A stretch of 64,000 bases of DNA from the NCBI GenBank assembly GCA_017304135.1, contig JAFLBB010000013.1, positions 25,675-89,674 of the forward strand, in the 5' to 3' direction. The translations under genes and the position numbers were made by a program. Positions 42,434-51,039 of this stretch are shown here, piece by piece (positions within the stretch are counted from its first letter, which is position 1; each line of letters starts with the position of its first letter). Source of the stretch: Acidobacteriota bacterium (GTDB lineage: Bacteria; Acidobacteriota; Terriglobia; Bryobacterales; Bryobacteraceae). Under the pieces are notes generated by a model. That model did not search any database. It was not told where the DNA came from and saw only the letters and a list, made by a program, of their open reading frames with translations.

Positions 42434-43324
42434 ATGCTTGCAGGTGTCTATCCCATCGTCGTCACGCCCTTTCATGACGACGGCAGCGTCGACTACACGT
42501 CGCTTGACCGGCTGGTGGAGCACCTGCTCGAGCAGGGCGCGCACGGCCTCGGGCTGTTCGGCAACGCCAGCGAGGGCTACACGCTGCTGGCTTCCGAACG
42601 CACCGGGATGCTGCAACGCATCGCTGCCCGGGTACGCGGCCGCGTGCCGCTCGTCGTCAGTTCGGGCCACACCGGCACCGACGCCGCCGTCGCCTTGAGC
42701 AAGGAGGCGTACGATCTCGGCGCCTCCGCCCTCATGGTGCTCCCGCCTTACTTCCTCAAGACCGACGGCGAAGGCCTGATGCACTACTTCGGCGCCATCT
42801 CGCAGGCCGTGCCCATTCCGATCATGGTCCAGGACGCGCCGCTGATGACACAGGTCCCCATGCCCGTTCCTCTGCTGGCGCGAATGGCGCGCGAGATCGA
42901 GCAGGTGAAGAGCGTCAAGGTGGAAGCGCCGCCCACGGTGCCCAAGATCGGCGCGCTCCAGGCCGCCGCCAACGGTGCGCTCGCCTTGTTCGGCGGCCTC
43001 AACGGACAGTTCCTCATCGAGGAATGCGAGCGCGGCGCCGTCGGCACCATGCCCTCCAGCGACGCCACCTGGCTCTACGTCCGCGTCATGGACCTCCTCG
43101 CCAAGGGCAACAAAGCCGAGGCCTGGCGGCTCTTCTCCATCGCCCTTCCGCTCATCCGCTTCGAGCTTCAGCCCGGACTCGGTGTCTCCGCGGCCAAGTA
43201 CAACCTGGTGGCCGAAGGCATCCTCGCCTCGGCCCGCGTGCGACACCCGACCTCATCCATCGACGCCGCCGCGGTGGCCGAACTCAAGGTGTTGCGCGAA
43301 CTGCTGGCGGCAGCCCGGCCATGA
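42434..43324 (+). CDS. DapA-superfamily aldolase/dehydratase, probably for a keto-deoxy sugar acid
   Basis: The 296-residue TIM-barrel protein begins MLAGVYPIVVTPFHDDGSVD. The Schiff-base lysine is K162 (VKSVKVEAPP). At the position of the catalytic Tyr133 of DHDPS it has Gln133 (MVQDAPL), so it is not a dihydrodipicolinate synthase of the usual mechanism. The context (GntR, enolase-superfamily dehydratase-like enzyme, hexuronate-type MFS) points to cleavage or dehydration of a 2-keto-3-deoxy sugar acid. The stop overlaps the next start as ATGA. Confidence 0.87.
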   Translation: MLAGVYPIVVTPFHDDGSVDYTSLDRLVEHLLEQGAHGLGLFGNASEGYTLLASERTGMLQRIAARVRGRVPLVVSSGHTGTDAAVALSKEAYDLGASALMVLPPYFLKTDGEGLMHYFGAISQAVPIPIMVQDAPLMTQVPMPVPLLARMAREIEQVKSVKVEAPPTVPKIGALQAAANGALALFGGLNGQFLIEECERGAVGTMPSSDATWLYVRVMDLLAKGNKAEAWRLFSIALPLIRFELQPGLGVSAAKYNLVAEGILASARVRHPTSSIDAAAVAELKVLRELLAAARP

Positions 43325-44445
43325 AGATCACGCGCATCACGGCTCTGCCGGTGCGCCTGCCGCGCGACATCGGCGCCGCCACGGGAACCGCCGGTTCTCC
43401 CACCGTGCTCACAGAAAGCGCCGCCGATTACCGCTGGTCCAGCGTCTACCCCTGCCTCTACTCCACCCAGTTTGAGACCGCCCTTGTGCGCGTCGAGACC
43501 GACTCCGGCCTCACCGGCTGGGGCGAGGCACAGGCGCCGCTTGCTCCCGAAGTCGCCTGCTCCATCATTGACCGCCTCCTGGCCGGCGTCATCACCGGCG
43601 AGGACTTCGACGGCTCGCCCGAGCGCATCGCCGAGCTCTGGGACCGCATGTACGCCACCATGCGCGTGCGCGGCCAAACCGGCGGTTTCATGCTCGACGC
43701 CATCTCCGCCCTCGACATCGCCCTGTGGGACATCGCCGGCCTCCACGCCGGCAAACCGGTGAGCGCCCTGCTCAGCCCGCGCGCCAAGCGCACCATCCCC
43801 GCGTATTTGAGCGGCATTCCCCGCGGCGTGACGGATACGCAGGGTTTCCGGCTGGTGAAGCTCTTCTACGACACCCACACCCCTCAAGAGTTCTTTGAAC
43901 ACGCCGACGCGGTCATCGACGCCGGCGGCCACATCGCCGTCGACGCCCTCTGGCGTCACACCCCGACCACGGCGCTCGACTTCGGCGCCGAACTGGAAAA
44001 GCGCGGCGCTCTCTGGTTCGAAGCGCCCCTGCCCCCGGAAGACGCCGCCGCCCACGCCGCCCTCGCCCACGACCTCCGCGTGCCCATCGCCATCGGCGAA
44101 AGCTACCGCACCCAGCACGAGATGCGCCCCTTCTTCCGCGCCCGCGCCCTTGGCCTCTACCAGCCCGACATCGGCCGCTGCGGCATCACCGAAGGCCTCC
44201 GCCTCGCCTCCATGGCCGCCGACCACGGCATCGACGTCGTCCCCCACATCAGCATCGCCTTCGGCCCCCAGGCAGCCGCCGCGCTCCACTTCGCCGCCGC
44301 CGTCGACCACTGCTCGCTTGCCGAATACAACCCGCAAGTGCTCGCAGTGGCCAACCGCTTCCTCACCGAACCTCTGCGGCTTGACGGCACCCACTACCAG
44401 GTGCCCACCGGCCCCGGGCTGGGCATCTCGCTGAGGCCCATGTGA
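43321..44445 (+). CDS. Mandelate racemase/muconate lactonizing enzyme family protein, probable sugar-acid dehydratase
   Basis: From the ATG at 43321 the protein is 374 residues with the enolase-superfamily capping domain and modified TIM barrel. The metal ligands D208 (AVDALW), E234 (WFEAPLP) and E260 (IGESYR) are spaced 26 apart. H309 (VVPHIS) with D283 (YQPDIG) gives the His-Asp dyad of the mandelate-racemase subgroup, which includes many acid-sugar dehydratases. A Lys is seen in FRLVKLFY. It overlaps the DapA-like gene by four bases and the MFS gene by four (GTGA), forming one tightly coupled operon. Confidence 0.89.
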   Translation: MKITRITALPVRLPRDIGAATGTAGSPTVLTESAADYRWSSVYPCLYSTQFETALVRVETDSGLTGWGEAQAPLAPEVACSIIDRLLAGVITGEDFDGSPERIAELWDRMYATMRVRGQTGGFMLDAISALDIALWDIAGLHAGKPVSALLSPRAKRTIPAYLSGIPRGVTDTQGFRLVKLFYDTHTPQEFFEHADAVIDAGGHIAVDALWRHTPTTALDFGAELEKRGALWFEAPLPPEDAAAHAALAHDLRVPIAIGESYRTQHEMRPFFRARALGLYQPDIGRCGITEGLRLASMAADHGIDVVPHISIAFGPQAAAALHFAAAVDHCSLAEYNPQVLAVANRFLTEPLRLDGTHYQVPTGPGLGISLRPM

Positions 44446-45665
44446 AGAACCTCCGCTGGTACATCGCCGGGCTGCTCTTCCTGGCCACGGTGATCAATTA
44501 CATTGACCGCCAAACGCTCAGCGTTGTCGCCCCCGTCCTCACCAAGGAACTGGGCATCAGCAACACCCAGTACGCCGACATCCTCACGGCATTCCTCGTT
44601 CCCTACACGGTGATGTACGTCATCTCCGGCTGGCTCTGCGACCGTTGGGGCACGCGCCGCGCCCTGGCCACCTTCATGGCCTGGTGGAGCGCCGCCAACA
44701 TGCTCCACGCCACCGCCCGCGGAGCTTTCGGCCTGGGAGCCTTTCGCTTCCTGCTTGGCATGGGCGAGTCCGGCAACTTCATGGCCGCCGAAAAGGCCAT
44801 CTCCGAGTGGTTCCCCGCCAAGGAGCGCGGCTTCGCCAACGGCCTCGTCAACGCCGCCGCCGCCACCGGCGCCATCATCTCGCCGCCCTTGATCGCCTTC
44901 GTCACGCTGCACTACGGCTGGCGCTTCGCCTTCGTCGCTACCGGCGCGCTCGGCTTCATCTGGCTCGCCGCCTGGCTGGCCATCTACTACGTGCCGGGGC
45001 AGCATCCACGAATCACCGAAGAAGAGCGCACTTACATACTGGATGGCCGCGTCGCCCGCCCCGGCCACCGCATCCCGTACAAGCAACTCCTGCGCATGCC
45101 GCAGGTGTGGGGACTCCTCGTCTCGCGCGTCTTCGCCGACCCCGTGTGGTGGTTCTATCTCTTCTGGCTGCCCAAATACCTCAGCGACGTGCGCGGCTTC
45201 TCGCTCGTCGAAATCGGCCTCTTCTCCTGGATGCCCTACCTCGCCGCCGACCTCGGTTCGCTCTTCGGCGGCTGGCTCTCGGGCTATTGGATCTCGCGCG
45301 GCAAACCCGTCCTCGACGCCCGCCGCCACACCATGATCCCCTTCGTCCTGGTGATGCCCATCGGCATCGCCGTCAACTACCTGCCTTCGTCACAAGCGCT
45401 GGCCGTCATCTGCCTCATCACCTTCTCGCACATGGCCTGGAAGACGAATCTGATGACGATGACCAACGACATCTTCCCCACCGAGGTCGTCGGCTCGGCG
45501 GCGGGCGTGGTGGGACTGGGCAGCGGCCTCGCCGGGGCCATCTCAACGCCGCTCGTCGGCCGCATCGTCGACGCCTTCGGCTATGGCGCCGTCTTCTGGG
45601 TGATGGGCTTCCTCCACCTCATCGCCATGACCATCGTGCTCACGCTGGTGAAGAAACGGGCGTGA
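44442..45665 (+). CDS. MFS transporter, anion:cation symporter/hexuronate type
   Basis: The 407-residue protein starts at GTG 44442 (MKNLRWYIAGLLFLATVINY, IDRQTLSVVAPVLTKELGIS) and has about 12 membrane helices. INYIDRQTLSVVAP and RFLLGMGESGNFMAAEKAI, ISEWFPAKERGFANG are typical of the ACS family (ExuT/GudP-like). It is expected to bring a sugar acid such as a hexuronate or aldonate across the inner membrane with protons. As the last gene of the GntR operon it supplies the substrate for the preceding two enzymes. Confidence 0.92.
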   Translation: MKNLRWYIAGLLFLATVINYIDRQTLSVVAPVLTKELGISNTQYADILTAFLVPYTVMYVISGWLCDRWGTRRALATFMAWWSAANMLHATARGAFGLGAFRFLLGMGESGNFMAAEKAISEWFPAKERGFANGLVNAAAATGAIISPPLIAFVTLHYGWRFAFVATGALGFIWLAAWLAIYYVPGQHPRITEEERTYILDGRVARPGHRIPYKQLLRMPQVWGLLVSRVFADPVWWFYLFWLPKYLSDVRGFSLVEIGLFSWMPYLAADLGSLFGGWLSGYWISRGKPVLDARRHTMIPFVLVMPIGIAVNYLPSSQALAVICLITFSHMAWKTNLMTMTNDIFPTEVVGSAAGVVGLGSGLAGAISTPLVGRIVDAFGYGAVFWVMGFLHLIAMTIVLTLVKKRA

Positions 45666-45685
45666 GATTCACTCCTCTCACGCCC
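45658..45685 (-). terminator. Bidirectional hairpin between convergent genes
   Basis: GGGCGTGAG (45658-45666, overlapping the MFS stop codon) pairs perfectly with CTCACGCCC (45677-45685). Read on the minus strand it follows the DUF6599 stop and is followed by GTTTCTT; on the plus strand no T-run follows. Confidence 0.65.
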
Positions 45686-45693
45686 ATACACAG

Positions 45694-46512
45694 TTAGGGA
45701 AGCTGAGCCGCCAGTTCCGTCACCAGCGGCAGCGGATCGACCTCCGCCGGAAAGTTCGCCGCTCCGGCCAGGTAGCGGCCCTTGCGGAATACCACCAGCC
45801 GTCCGAGATACTTGTCGGTGGTTTGGAACGCCTCGTCGCCCACCTGGGCCGTCGCCCCCGCGGTCACACGCTGCCGGAACTGCCCCAGCAGCTTCGCCGC
45901 CGACTCCGGCGTCGCCTCGGGCACCACAAACGCCTTGCCCTGCTCATAGGCCGCCATGTAGCCACGCCGCAGCATGCGGAACCCCAGCACCGATTCCGGC
46001 ACCAGCCGTACGCTCTCCGGCTTCAGTCCCTTCGCGGGGAAGACACTCAACAGCACGGGCCGCCCCGTCGAACCCTCCAGCCGCTGATCCCACGCCGCCA
46101 GGAACTTCTCCAGCAGCGCGGCATCCCCGGTCGGGTTCGACGCCACCTCGACATAGTAAACGCCCTTGGCAAAGGCCCCCCGCCGCGCCGTCACCTGCCC
46201 CGCCGCTCCGAGTTTGGCCAGCGGCAGGTTGGCATCGCGGTTGGCCGTGAACATGCCCCACGCCAGGTCGGCATTCTCCATCTCGGAGATGTCGAACACG
46301 AGGTCCACCGTTCCGTTGGTGCACGTCACGCCGTTCATGCGCTTGAAGCCGTAGGCGAAGTAGCCCTCCGAGTTGCCGTTCATGTATTCGAACAGCGTGT
46401 CCACGTCGTAGGTGCGCACCCCGCCCTTCTGCGTGAATCCCGGCGCGGCGGCGCAGTCCGGCGCCGGACCACCAGCGGTCGCGGCGGCCGCCAGCAGCAG
46501 CAGTCCGATCAT
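45694..46512 (-). CDS. Exported DUF6599-type protein
   Basis: From the ATG at 46512 the 272-residue protein begins MIGLLLLAAAATAGGPAPDC, a short signal (possibly lipoprotein at C20). It contains YDVDTLFEYMNGNSEGYFAY and VFDISEMENADLAWGMFTAN, phrases I associate with the DUF6599 family of Acidobacteriota. Function is unknown. Its ATG overlaps the stop of the aldo/keto reductase (ATGA), so the two proteins are coupled and may work together outside the cytoplasm. Confidence 0.8.
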   Translation of the reverse strand: MIGLLLLAAAATAGGPAPDCAAAPGFTQKGGVRTYDVDTLFEYMNGNSEGYFAYGFKRMNGVTCTNGTVDLVFDISEMENADLAWGMFTANRDANLPLAKLGAAGQVTARRGAFAKGVYYVEVASNPTGDAALLEKFLAAWDQRLEGSTGRPVLLSVFPAKGLKPESVRLVPESVLGFRMLRRGYMAAYEQGKAFVVPEATPESAAKLLGQFRQRVTAGATAQVGDEAFQTTDKYLGRLVVFRKGRYLAGAANFPAEVDPLPLVTELAAQLP

Positions 46513-47633
46513 GCCAGCAGCTCCTGCGCCCGCGACATCCGTGCCATCACGTTGACATGGTTCGGACAGCGCACGGCGCACGTCGAGCAGTCTTTGCAGC
46601 TCACCTCGCGCACCTCGGCCGGCAGCATCTGAAACTGCTCGCGCGCCATCCCAAACTGCCCGTAGCCCTCGGCGTACATCACATAGCGCATCATGTCGGG
46701 AATCGGCAGCCCCTTCGGACACACGCCCGAACACTTGCCGCAAGCCCGGCAATAGAGCGGCGTGATGAAATCGCGCTGCACCGCTAGCAGCGTCGCGTCG
46801 CCCGGCGAAAAGCCCTTGTCCATGCAGGCAAAGTTCTCATCGAGCTGATCGTGATCGGTGATCGACGGAATCGTCGTGTCAATGTTCGGATTGCGCATCG
46901 ACCAGCGCAGCATCGCCGGAAACACACCTTCCTGCTTGAACTTCGCGTAGTTCGGATCGCCCGGCTTTACGCGCCGGAACCCGCCCGCCATCACCTTCAT
47001 CGCCACAATGCCCAGTCCTGCCTTCTTCGCATCGGCCAGCAGCGGATCGATCGTCGCTCCCATCGTGAAGTTGTACGAAGAGAGGATCACGTCAATCGCA
47101 CCCGACTTGATCGCCGCCGGAATCACTTCCTCAAACCCGGCGTGCGTGGATACCCCGCTGAACCGGATCATGCCCTTCTGCTTGGCGATGCGCTGCGCCT
47201 CCAGCCGCCCCTCCGTAATCTGCTCGGCCTTCGACTTGGCGTGGATGTACCAGATGTCCACGTAGTCGGTCTGGAGTTCCTTCAGTGAGGTCTCCAGCTC
47301 CTGCAGAGCCGACTCTTTGTCCTCCTTGTTGCTCTTGGTGGACAGCACCAACTGCTTCCGGCGCGATTTTAACGCCGCGCCCACCATCCGCTCACAGTTA
47401 CCCGACTGGTAACCGCGTGCAGTATCGAAGTAAGTGACGCCCATGTCCGCCGCGCGCTCAATGACTGAGGCATCGGAGGTAATCATGGTGCCAAAGCCAA
47501 CGGTAGTTACTTTGAGTCCTGTCTTACCGAGCACCTTGGTCTTGATGGCGGGGGCCGCCGTGGAGGGAGTGGAGATCGCCTGGAGCGCTAGGGGAGCGGC
47601 CAGGAATGATCGACGAGAGGCATTGTCAAACAT
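46509..47633 (-). CDS. Exported aldo/keto reductase with two [4Fe-4S] ferredoxin clusters
   Basis: The 374-residue protein begins MFDNASRRSFLAAPLALQAI, a twin-arginine type signal. The aldo/keto reductase barrel follows (KTKVLGKTGLKVTTVGFGTM) with the catalytic Asp and Tyr in YFDTARGYQSG, Lys in STKSN and His in WYIHAKSK. The C-terminal 80 residues hold CRACGKCSGVCP and CKDCSTCAVRCP, two four-cysteine sets for [4Fe-4S] clusters. Such fusions suggest electron flow to an Fe-S partner rather than only NADPH. It is divergent from the DUF362 gene, whose family is also linked to Fe-S proteins. Confidence 0.9.
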   Translation of the reverse strand: MFDNASRRSFLAAPLALQAISTPSTAAPAIKTKVLGKTGLKVTTVGFGTMITSDASVIERAADMGVTYFDTARGYQSGNCERMVGAALKSRRKQLVLSTKSNKEDKESALQELETSLKELQTDYVDIWYIHAKSKAEQITEGRLEAQRIAKQKGMIRFSGVSTHAGFEEVIPAAIKSGAIDVILSSYNFTMGATIDPLLADAKKAGLGIVAMKVMAGGFRRVKPGDPNYAKFKQEGVFPAMLRWSMRNPNIDTTIPSITDHDQLDENFACMDKGFSPGDATLLAVQRDFITPLYCRACGKCSGVCPKGLPIPDMMRYVMYAEGYGQFGMAREQFQMLPAEVREVSCKDCSTCAVRCPNHVNVMARMSRAQELLA

Positions 47634-47650
47634 GGCAGCTACAGTATAAT
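47623..47650 (+). promoter_or_regulatory. Sigma-70-type promoter for the DUF362 gene
   Basis: TTGTCA (47623-47628), a 16-base spacer and a perfect TATAAT (47645-47650). Transcription would start near 47657, just before the AAAGGAGG ribosome site at 47663-47670. The -35 box overlaps the first codons of the divergent aldo/keto reductase. Confidence 0.7.
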
Positions 47651-47682
47651 CGGATCAACACGAAAGGAGGATCGTTTTTTCG

Positions 47683-48753
47683 ATGCTCACTCGACGTTCT
47701 TTGCTCGCCACTCTGCCCACCCTCTCCGCGGCAGCGCTTCAGGGTCAAGAAGTAACTCCTCCCGGTCCTGTTGAGTTTCCCACCGTTGTCCCCAATACTA
47801 AGCGATCTCTTGTCGCGATTCGCCACGGTGAGGAGCGCCGGAAGATAGTCCGGGAAGCTCTCGAAGGAATCGACAAGGAAATCCGTACTTCTTGGAAAAG
47901 TAAGAAGTATATATTAATCAAACCGAATAACGTATCCACGCAAAATCAGTTGGCCTCGACTCACGCCGACGCCTTGCGCGGAATCCTCGACTATTTGGAC
48001 GGCCGCTGGAAAGGTCCGGTGATCATCGCCGAGTCGAGCGCGGGCCAAACGATGGAGGGGTTTGAGAACTTCCGCTACACCCGCCTGCCCGGCGAGTATA
48101 AGCGCCTCCGCATCCAACTGGTCGACTTCAATCAGGAGGCCGAATACAAGCTCACCCACCTGATCACCCCCGACCTCCACGTGCAGCCGGTCCGACTCGC
48201 CGCGCGCATGCTCGATCCGGAGTCGTTCCAGATCTGCGCCGCCATCCTGAAGACGCACAACACAGTGATCGCCACGCAGTCCATCAAGAACATGACCCTC
48301 GGTGCACCGATTCACTACAAACCCGGGGAAACGCCCCGTTGGAACGACAAGCGCAAGTATCACGGCGGTGTTCGCCAGACGCACTACAACATGTTCCTCA
48401 CGGCGTCGAAGCTGAAGCCCTTCTGGGGCGCCACCGTCATCGACGGTTGGGAGGGCATGGAAGGCAACGGTCCGGCCTCCGGCACTCCGGTGCCCAGCCG
48501 CGCCGCCATCGCCTCTACTGATTATGTCGCCGCCGACCGCGTCGGTCTGGAACTGATGGGCATCGACCCGAAGTGGATTGGCTACCTCAACTACTGCCAC
48601 CAGAACGGCCTTGGCCAATATGAACTGGACAAGATCGATCTGGATGGTCCGCAACTGGCCACGATTGCCCGCAAGTACCGCCACCACAAAGACGTCGAAC
48701 GCCAGTTGGAGTGGATGGGTCCGCTCCGCGAGGTGCCGCCCAAGCTCGGCTAA
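47683..48753 (+). CDS. Exported DUF362-family protein
   Basis: The 356-residue protein begins MLTRRSLLATLPTLSAAALQ, a Tat-like signal. It contains the DUF362 features ILIKPNNVSTQNQLASTHAD, QSIKNMTLGAPIHYKPGETP, ATVIDGWEGMEGNGP and IASTDYVAADRVGLELMGID. DUF362 domains are often fused to or encoded near ferredoxin-like proteins, but the function is not known to me. AAAGGAGG lies 12 bases from the ATG, longer than usual. It is divergent from the aldo/keto reductase and convergent with the ABC-F gene, overlapping by four bases (48750-48753). Confidence 0.85.
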   Translation: MLTRRSLLATLPTLSAAALQGQEVTPPGPVEFPTVVPNTKRSLVAIRHGEERRKIVREALEGIDKEIRTSWKSKKYILIKPNNVSTQNQLASTHADALRGILDYLDGRWKGPVIIAESSAGQTMEGFENFRYTRLPGEYKRLRIQLVDFNQEAEYKLTHLITPDLHVQPVRLAARMLDPESFQICAAILKTHNTVIATQSIKNMTLGAPIHYKPGETPRWNDKRKYHGGVRQTHYNMFLTASKLKPFWGATVIDGWEGMEGNGPASGTPVPSRAAIASTDYVAADRVGLELMGIDPKWIGYLNYCHQNGLGQYELDKIDLDGPQLATIARKYRHHKDVERQLEWMGPLREVPPKLG

Positions 48754-50549
48754 CCTCCGGCTTTTTCTTCCAACTCGTGCCAGCGCGCGTAGAGCGCGTC
48801 CACCGCCTGCTGCGCGACCTCATGCGCGGCCGAGGCTTCGGCGATGCGCGTGTGGTCGGAAAACACCGCCGGATCCTCCAGCGCCGCTTGGCATCGCTCC
48901 ACTTCCGCTTCGGCCGCGGCAATGCGCGATTCGATCGTTTCGTAGTCGCGCGCATCCACGTAGGAGAGTTTCTTCTTGACCGGCGCAGCCGCTGGAGCCG
49001 ACGCCGCAGCGGCAACGGGTTTCCCCTTGCCCGACGTGCGCTCGTCGAGCCACTCCTCCCATTGCGCGTAGTCGGCGAACCGTTGCGCGCCGCCCTTGCC
49101 GTCGAGCCCCAGAATCACCGTAGACACGCGATCGAGCAGATAGCGGTCATGCGTCACCAACACCAGCGCGCCCGGAAACTCCAGCAGGCTCTCCTCCAGG
49201 ATTTCCAGCGTCGGGATGTCGAGATCGTTCGTCGGTTCGTCCAGCAGCAGCAGGTCGGCCGGCTCCAACATCAGGCGCGCGATCAACACCCGCGCCCGTT
49301 CGCCGCCCGAGAGCCGCCCCACGGGTTGGCCCAGTTGCTCCGGCGTGAACAGGAAGCGCGCCGCCCAGGCGTTCACATGAATCACGCGCCCCTGATAGAC
49401 CACCGAATCGGCGTCCGGCGCCAGCGCCCTCCGCAGCGTCACGTCGGCTTCAAGCGGCCGGTTTTGGTCAAAGTAGACGATGCGCAGGCCATCGGCTTTC
49501 GTCACCGTACCGCCGCTTGGCGGCAGCAGTCCCTGCAACAGGCGTAGCAGCGTTGTCTTGCCGCTGCCGTTGGCGCCCACAAGCCCGACGCGCGTCCCGT
49601 GCGTGAACACAAAATCGAGCGAATCCAGCAGCCTCCGCCCCCCCAGTTCACAGCCCAGGCCTTCCAGCACCAGCAGGCGTTTCGTCTTGCGGTCCGTGGC
49701 CGAAAAGTCGATGCCCGCCGTGCCCGTTCGAGTGCGTGCGTTCAAATCGCCCAGTTCGTCTATGAGTTGATGCGCCTTGTCGATGCGCGCTTTCGATTTC
49801 GTCGTGCGCGCCTTCGACCCCCGCCGCAGCCACTCCATCTCGCGCCGCACCATATTCTCCAGCGCCTCTTGCCGTTTGGCCTGGGCGTGGAGAAACTCGT
49901 CCTTCTTCTCGAGAAAGGCGCTGTAGTTGCCCGGCGTGCGAAGAATGCCCCCCGGGTAGGCGCGATTCAACTCCGCCATCGCCGTGGCCACGTTCTCCAG
50001 AAAGTAACGGTCGTGGCTGATCACAATCGAGGCGAACGGGGCTTGGCTCAGCAAATCTTCCAGCCACTCGATGCCCGCCAGGTCGAGATGGTTGGTGGGC
50101 TCGTCCAGCAGCAGGATATCCGGTGACAATACCAGCGCCTCGGCGATGGCAAGGCGCTTCCGCCAACCGCCTGAGAGCGCCGCCGCCTCGGCTTCAAAAT
50201 CCTCAAAGCCTGCCCGGCCGAGCGTGCGCACCAGTTGCGCTTCGTGTTCATCGTGGTCCAGCGGCGAGGCTGCCAGCACCTGCTCAATGCACTGCCGTAC
50301 GGTCACCCCTGGCGCATAAACAGAGTCCTGCGCGACATAGGCGAACCGCGTCTTCTTCCTGAGCGCAACCTCGCCCGAGTCCGGAGACAATTCACCTGCA
50401 AGAATTTTGAGCAGGGTGGATTTGCCGGAGCCATTGGGCCCGATGAGGCCAATCCGCTCTCCCTCCTCGCAGGTGAACGAGATGTTGTCAAAGAGCGGAG
50501 CCGAGCCGAACGACTTCGTCAGCTCTTTTGCGTTGAGAATGAGGGCCAA
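48750..50549 (-). CDS. uup: ABC-F family ATPase, Uup type
   Basis: The 599-residue soluble protein has two ATPase domains: Walker A GPNGSGKSTLL and GANGSGKTTLL, signatures LSGGWRKRLAIAEA and LSGGERARVLIARL, Walker B LLLDEPTNHLD and LLLDEPTNDLD. The interdomain linker is charged (KRQEALENMVRREMEWLRRG). The last 75 residues form a coiled coil (ESRIAAAEAEVERCQAALED) as in Uup. There are no membrane segments. ABC-F proteins act on ribosomes or, for Uup, also on branched DNA. Upstream of it, on the same strand, the cytochrome gene ends 39 bases away. Confidence 0.92.
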   Translation of the reverse strand: MALILNAKELTKSFGSAPLFDNISFTCEEGERIGLIGPNGSGKSTLLKILAGELSPDSGEVALRKKTRFAYVAQDSVYAPGVTVRQCIEQVLAASPLDHDEHEAQLVRTLGRAGFEDFEAEAAALSGGWRKRLAIAEALVLSPDILLLDEPTNHLDLAGIEWLEDLLSQAPFASIVISHDRYFLENVATAMAELNRAYPGGILRTPGNYSAFLEKKDEFLHAQAKRQEALENMVRREMEWLRRGSKARTTKSKARIDKAHQLIDELGDLNARTRTGTAGIDFSATDRKTKRLLVLEGLGCELGGRRLLDSLDFVFTHGTRVGLVGANGSGKTTLLRLLQGLLPPSGGTVTKADGLRIVYFDQNRPLEADVTLRRALAPDADSVVYQGRVIHVNAWAARFLFTPEQLGQPVGRLSGGERARVLIARLMLEPADLLLLDEPTNDLDIPTLEILEESLLEFPGALVLVTHDRYLLDRVSTVILGLDGKGGAQRFADYAQWEEWLDERTSGKGKPVAAAASAPAAAPVKKKLSYVDARDYETIESRIAAAEAEVERCQAALEDPAVFSDHTRIAEASAAHEVAQQAVDALYARWHELEEKAGG

Positions 50550-50588
50550 CCTCTCATTGTAGAGGTCTGGCCTCGAAAACTGACGAGA

Positions 50589-50912
50589 CTACTTCATCGT
50601 GCGGATGTGGGCGACGAGATTTTCCAGATCAGCGTCCGTGGTCGCCTTCGCAATCGCCTTGTGGTTGGCGGCTTCCTTGAACGCCTTCATCAGGTCGGCG
50701 TCCTTCAGCTTCTGAACCTCGGCGCTGGCCAGCGGTTTCAGCTTGTCGCCAAACTTCTTCTTCATGGCTGGGGCTCCAGACCCATCAGCCGCGTGGCACA
50801 TCGCGCACTTCTTCGCATACAGCGCCTTGCCCGCAGCCGCGTCTCCGGCCGCACTCAGAGGAACGCAAAGCACCGCAACCGCTGCCGTAGCAGCAAGAAT
50901 CAACCGTTTCAT
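50589..50912 (-). CDS. Small class I c-type cytochrome
   Basis: From the ATG at 50912 (GAAGGAGG upstream) the 107-residue protein begins MKRLILAATAAVAVLCVPLS (signal) and has one heme site, AKKCAMCHAADGSG. A Met such as that in APAMKKKFG could serve as the sixth ligand, though placement is uncertain. It ends in a helix DLENLVAHIRTMK typical of cytochromes c. It is periplasmic and may take electrons from the exported redox enzymes nearby. No oxidase or reductase subunits are adjacent. Confidence 0.92.
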   Translation of the reverse strand: MKRLILAATAAVAVLCVPLSAAGDAAAGKALYAKKCAMCHAADGSGAPAMKKKFGDKLKPLASAEVQKLKDADLMKAFKEAANHKAIAKATTDADLENLVAHIRTMK

Positions 50913-51039
50913 CGAACCTCCTTCAGGTCGGCGGAACAGGACCTCCACACACTTGGACTGCACGCCGCCTTCCATTGGTTCCGCCGATCGGCCGGGGATT
51001 CCACTTGTCCACGCCGTGATTCAGGTCTACGATACTGGC

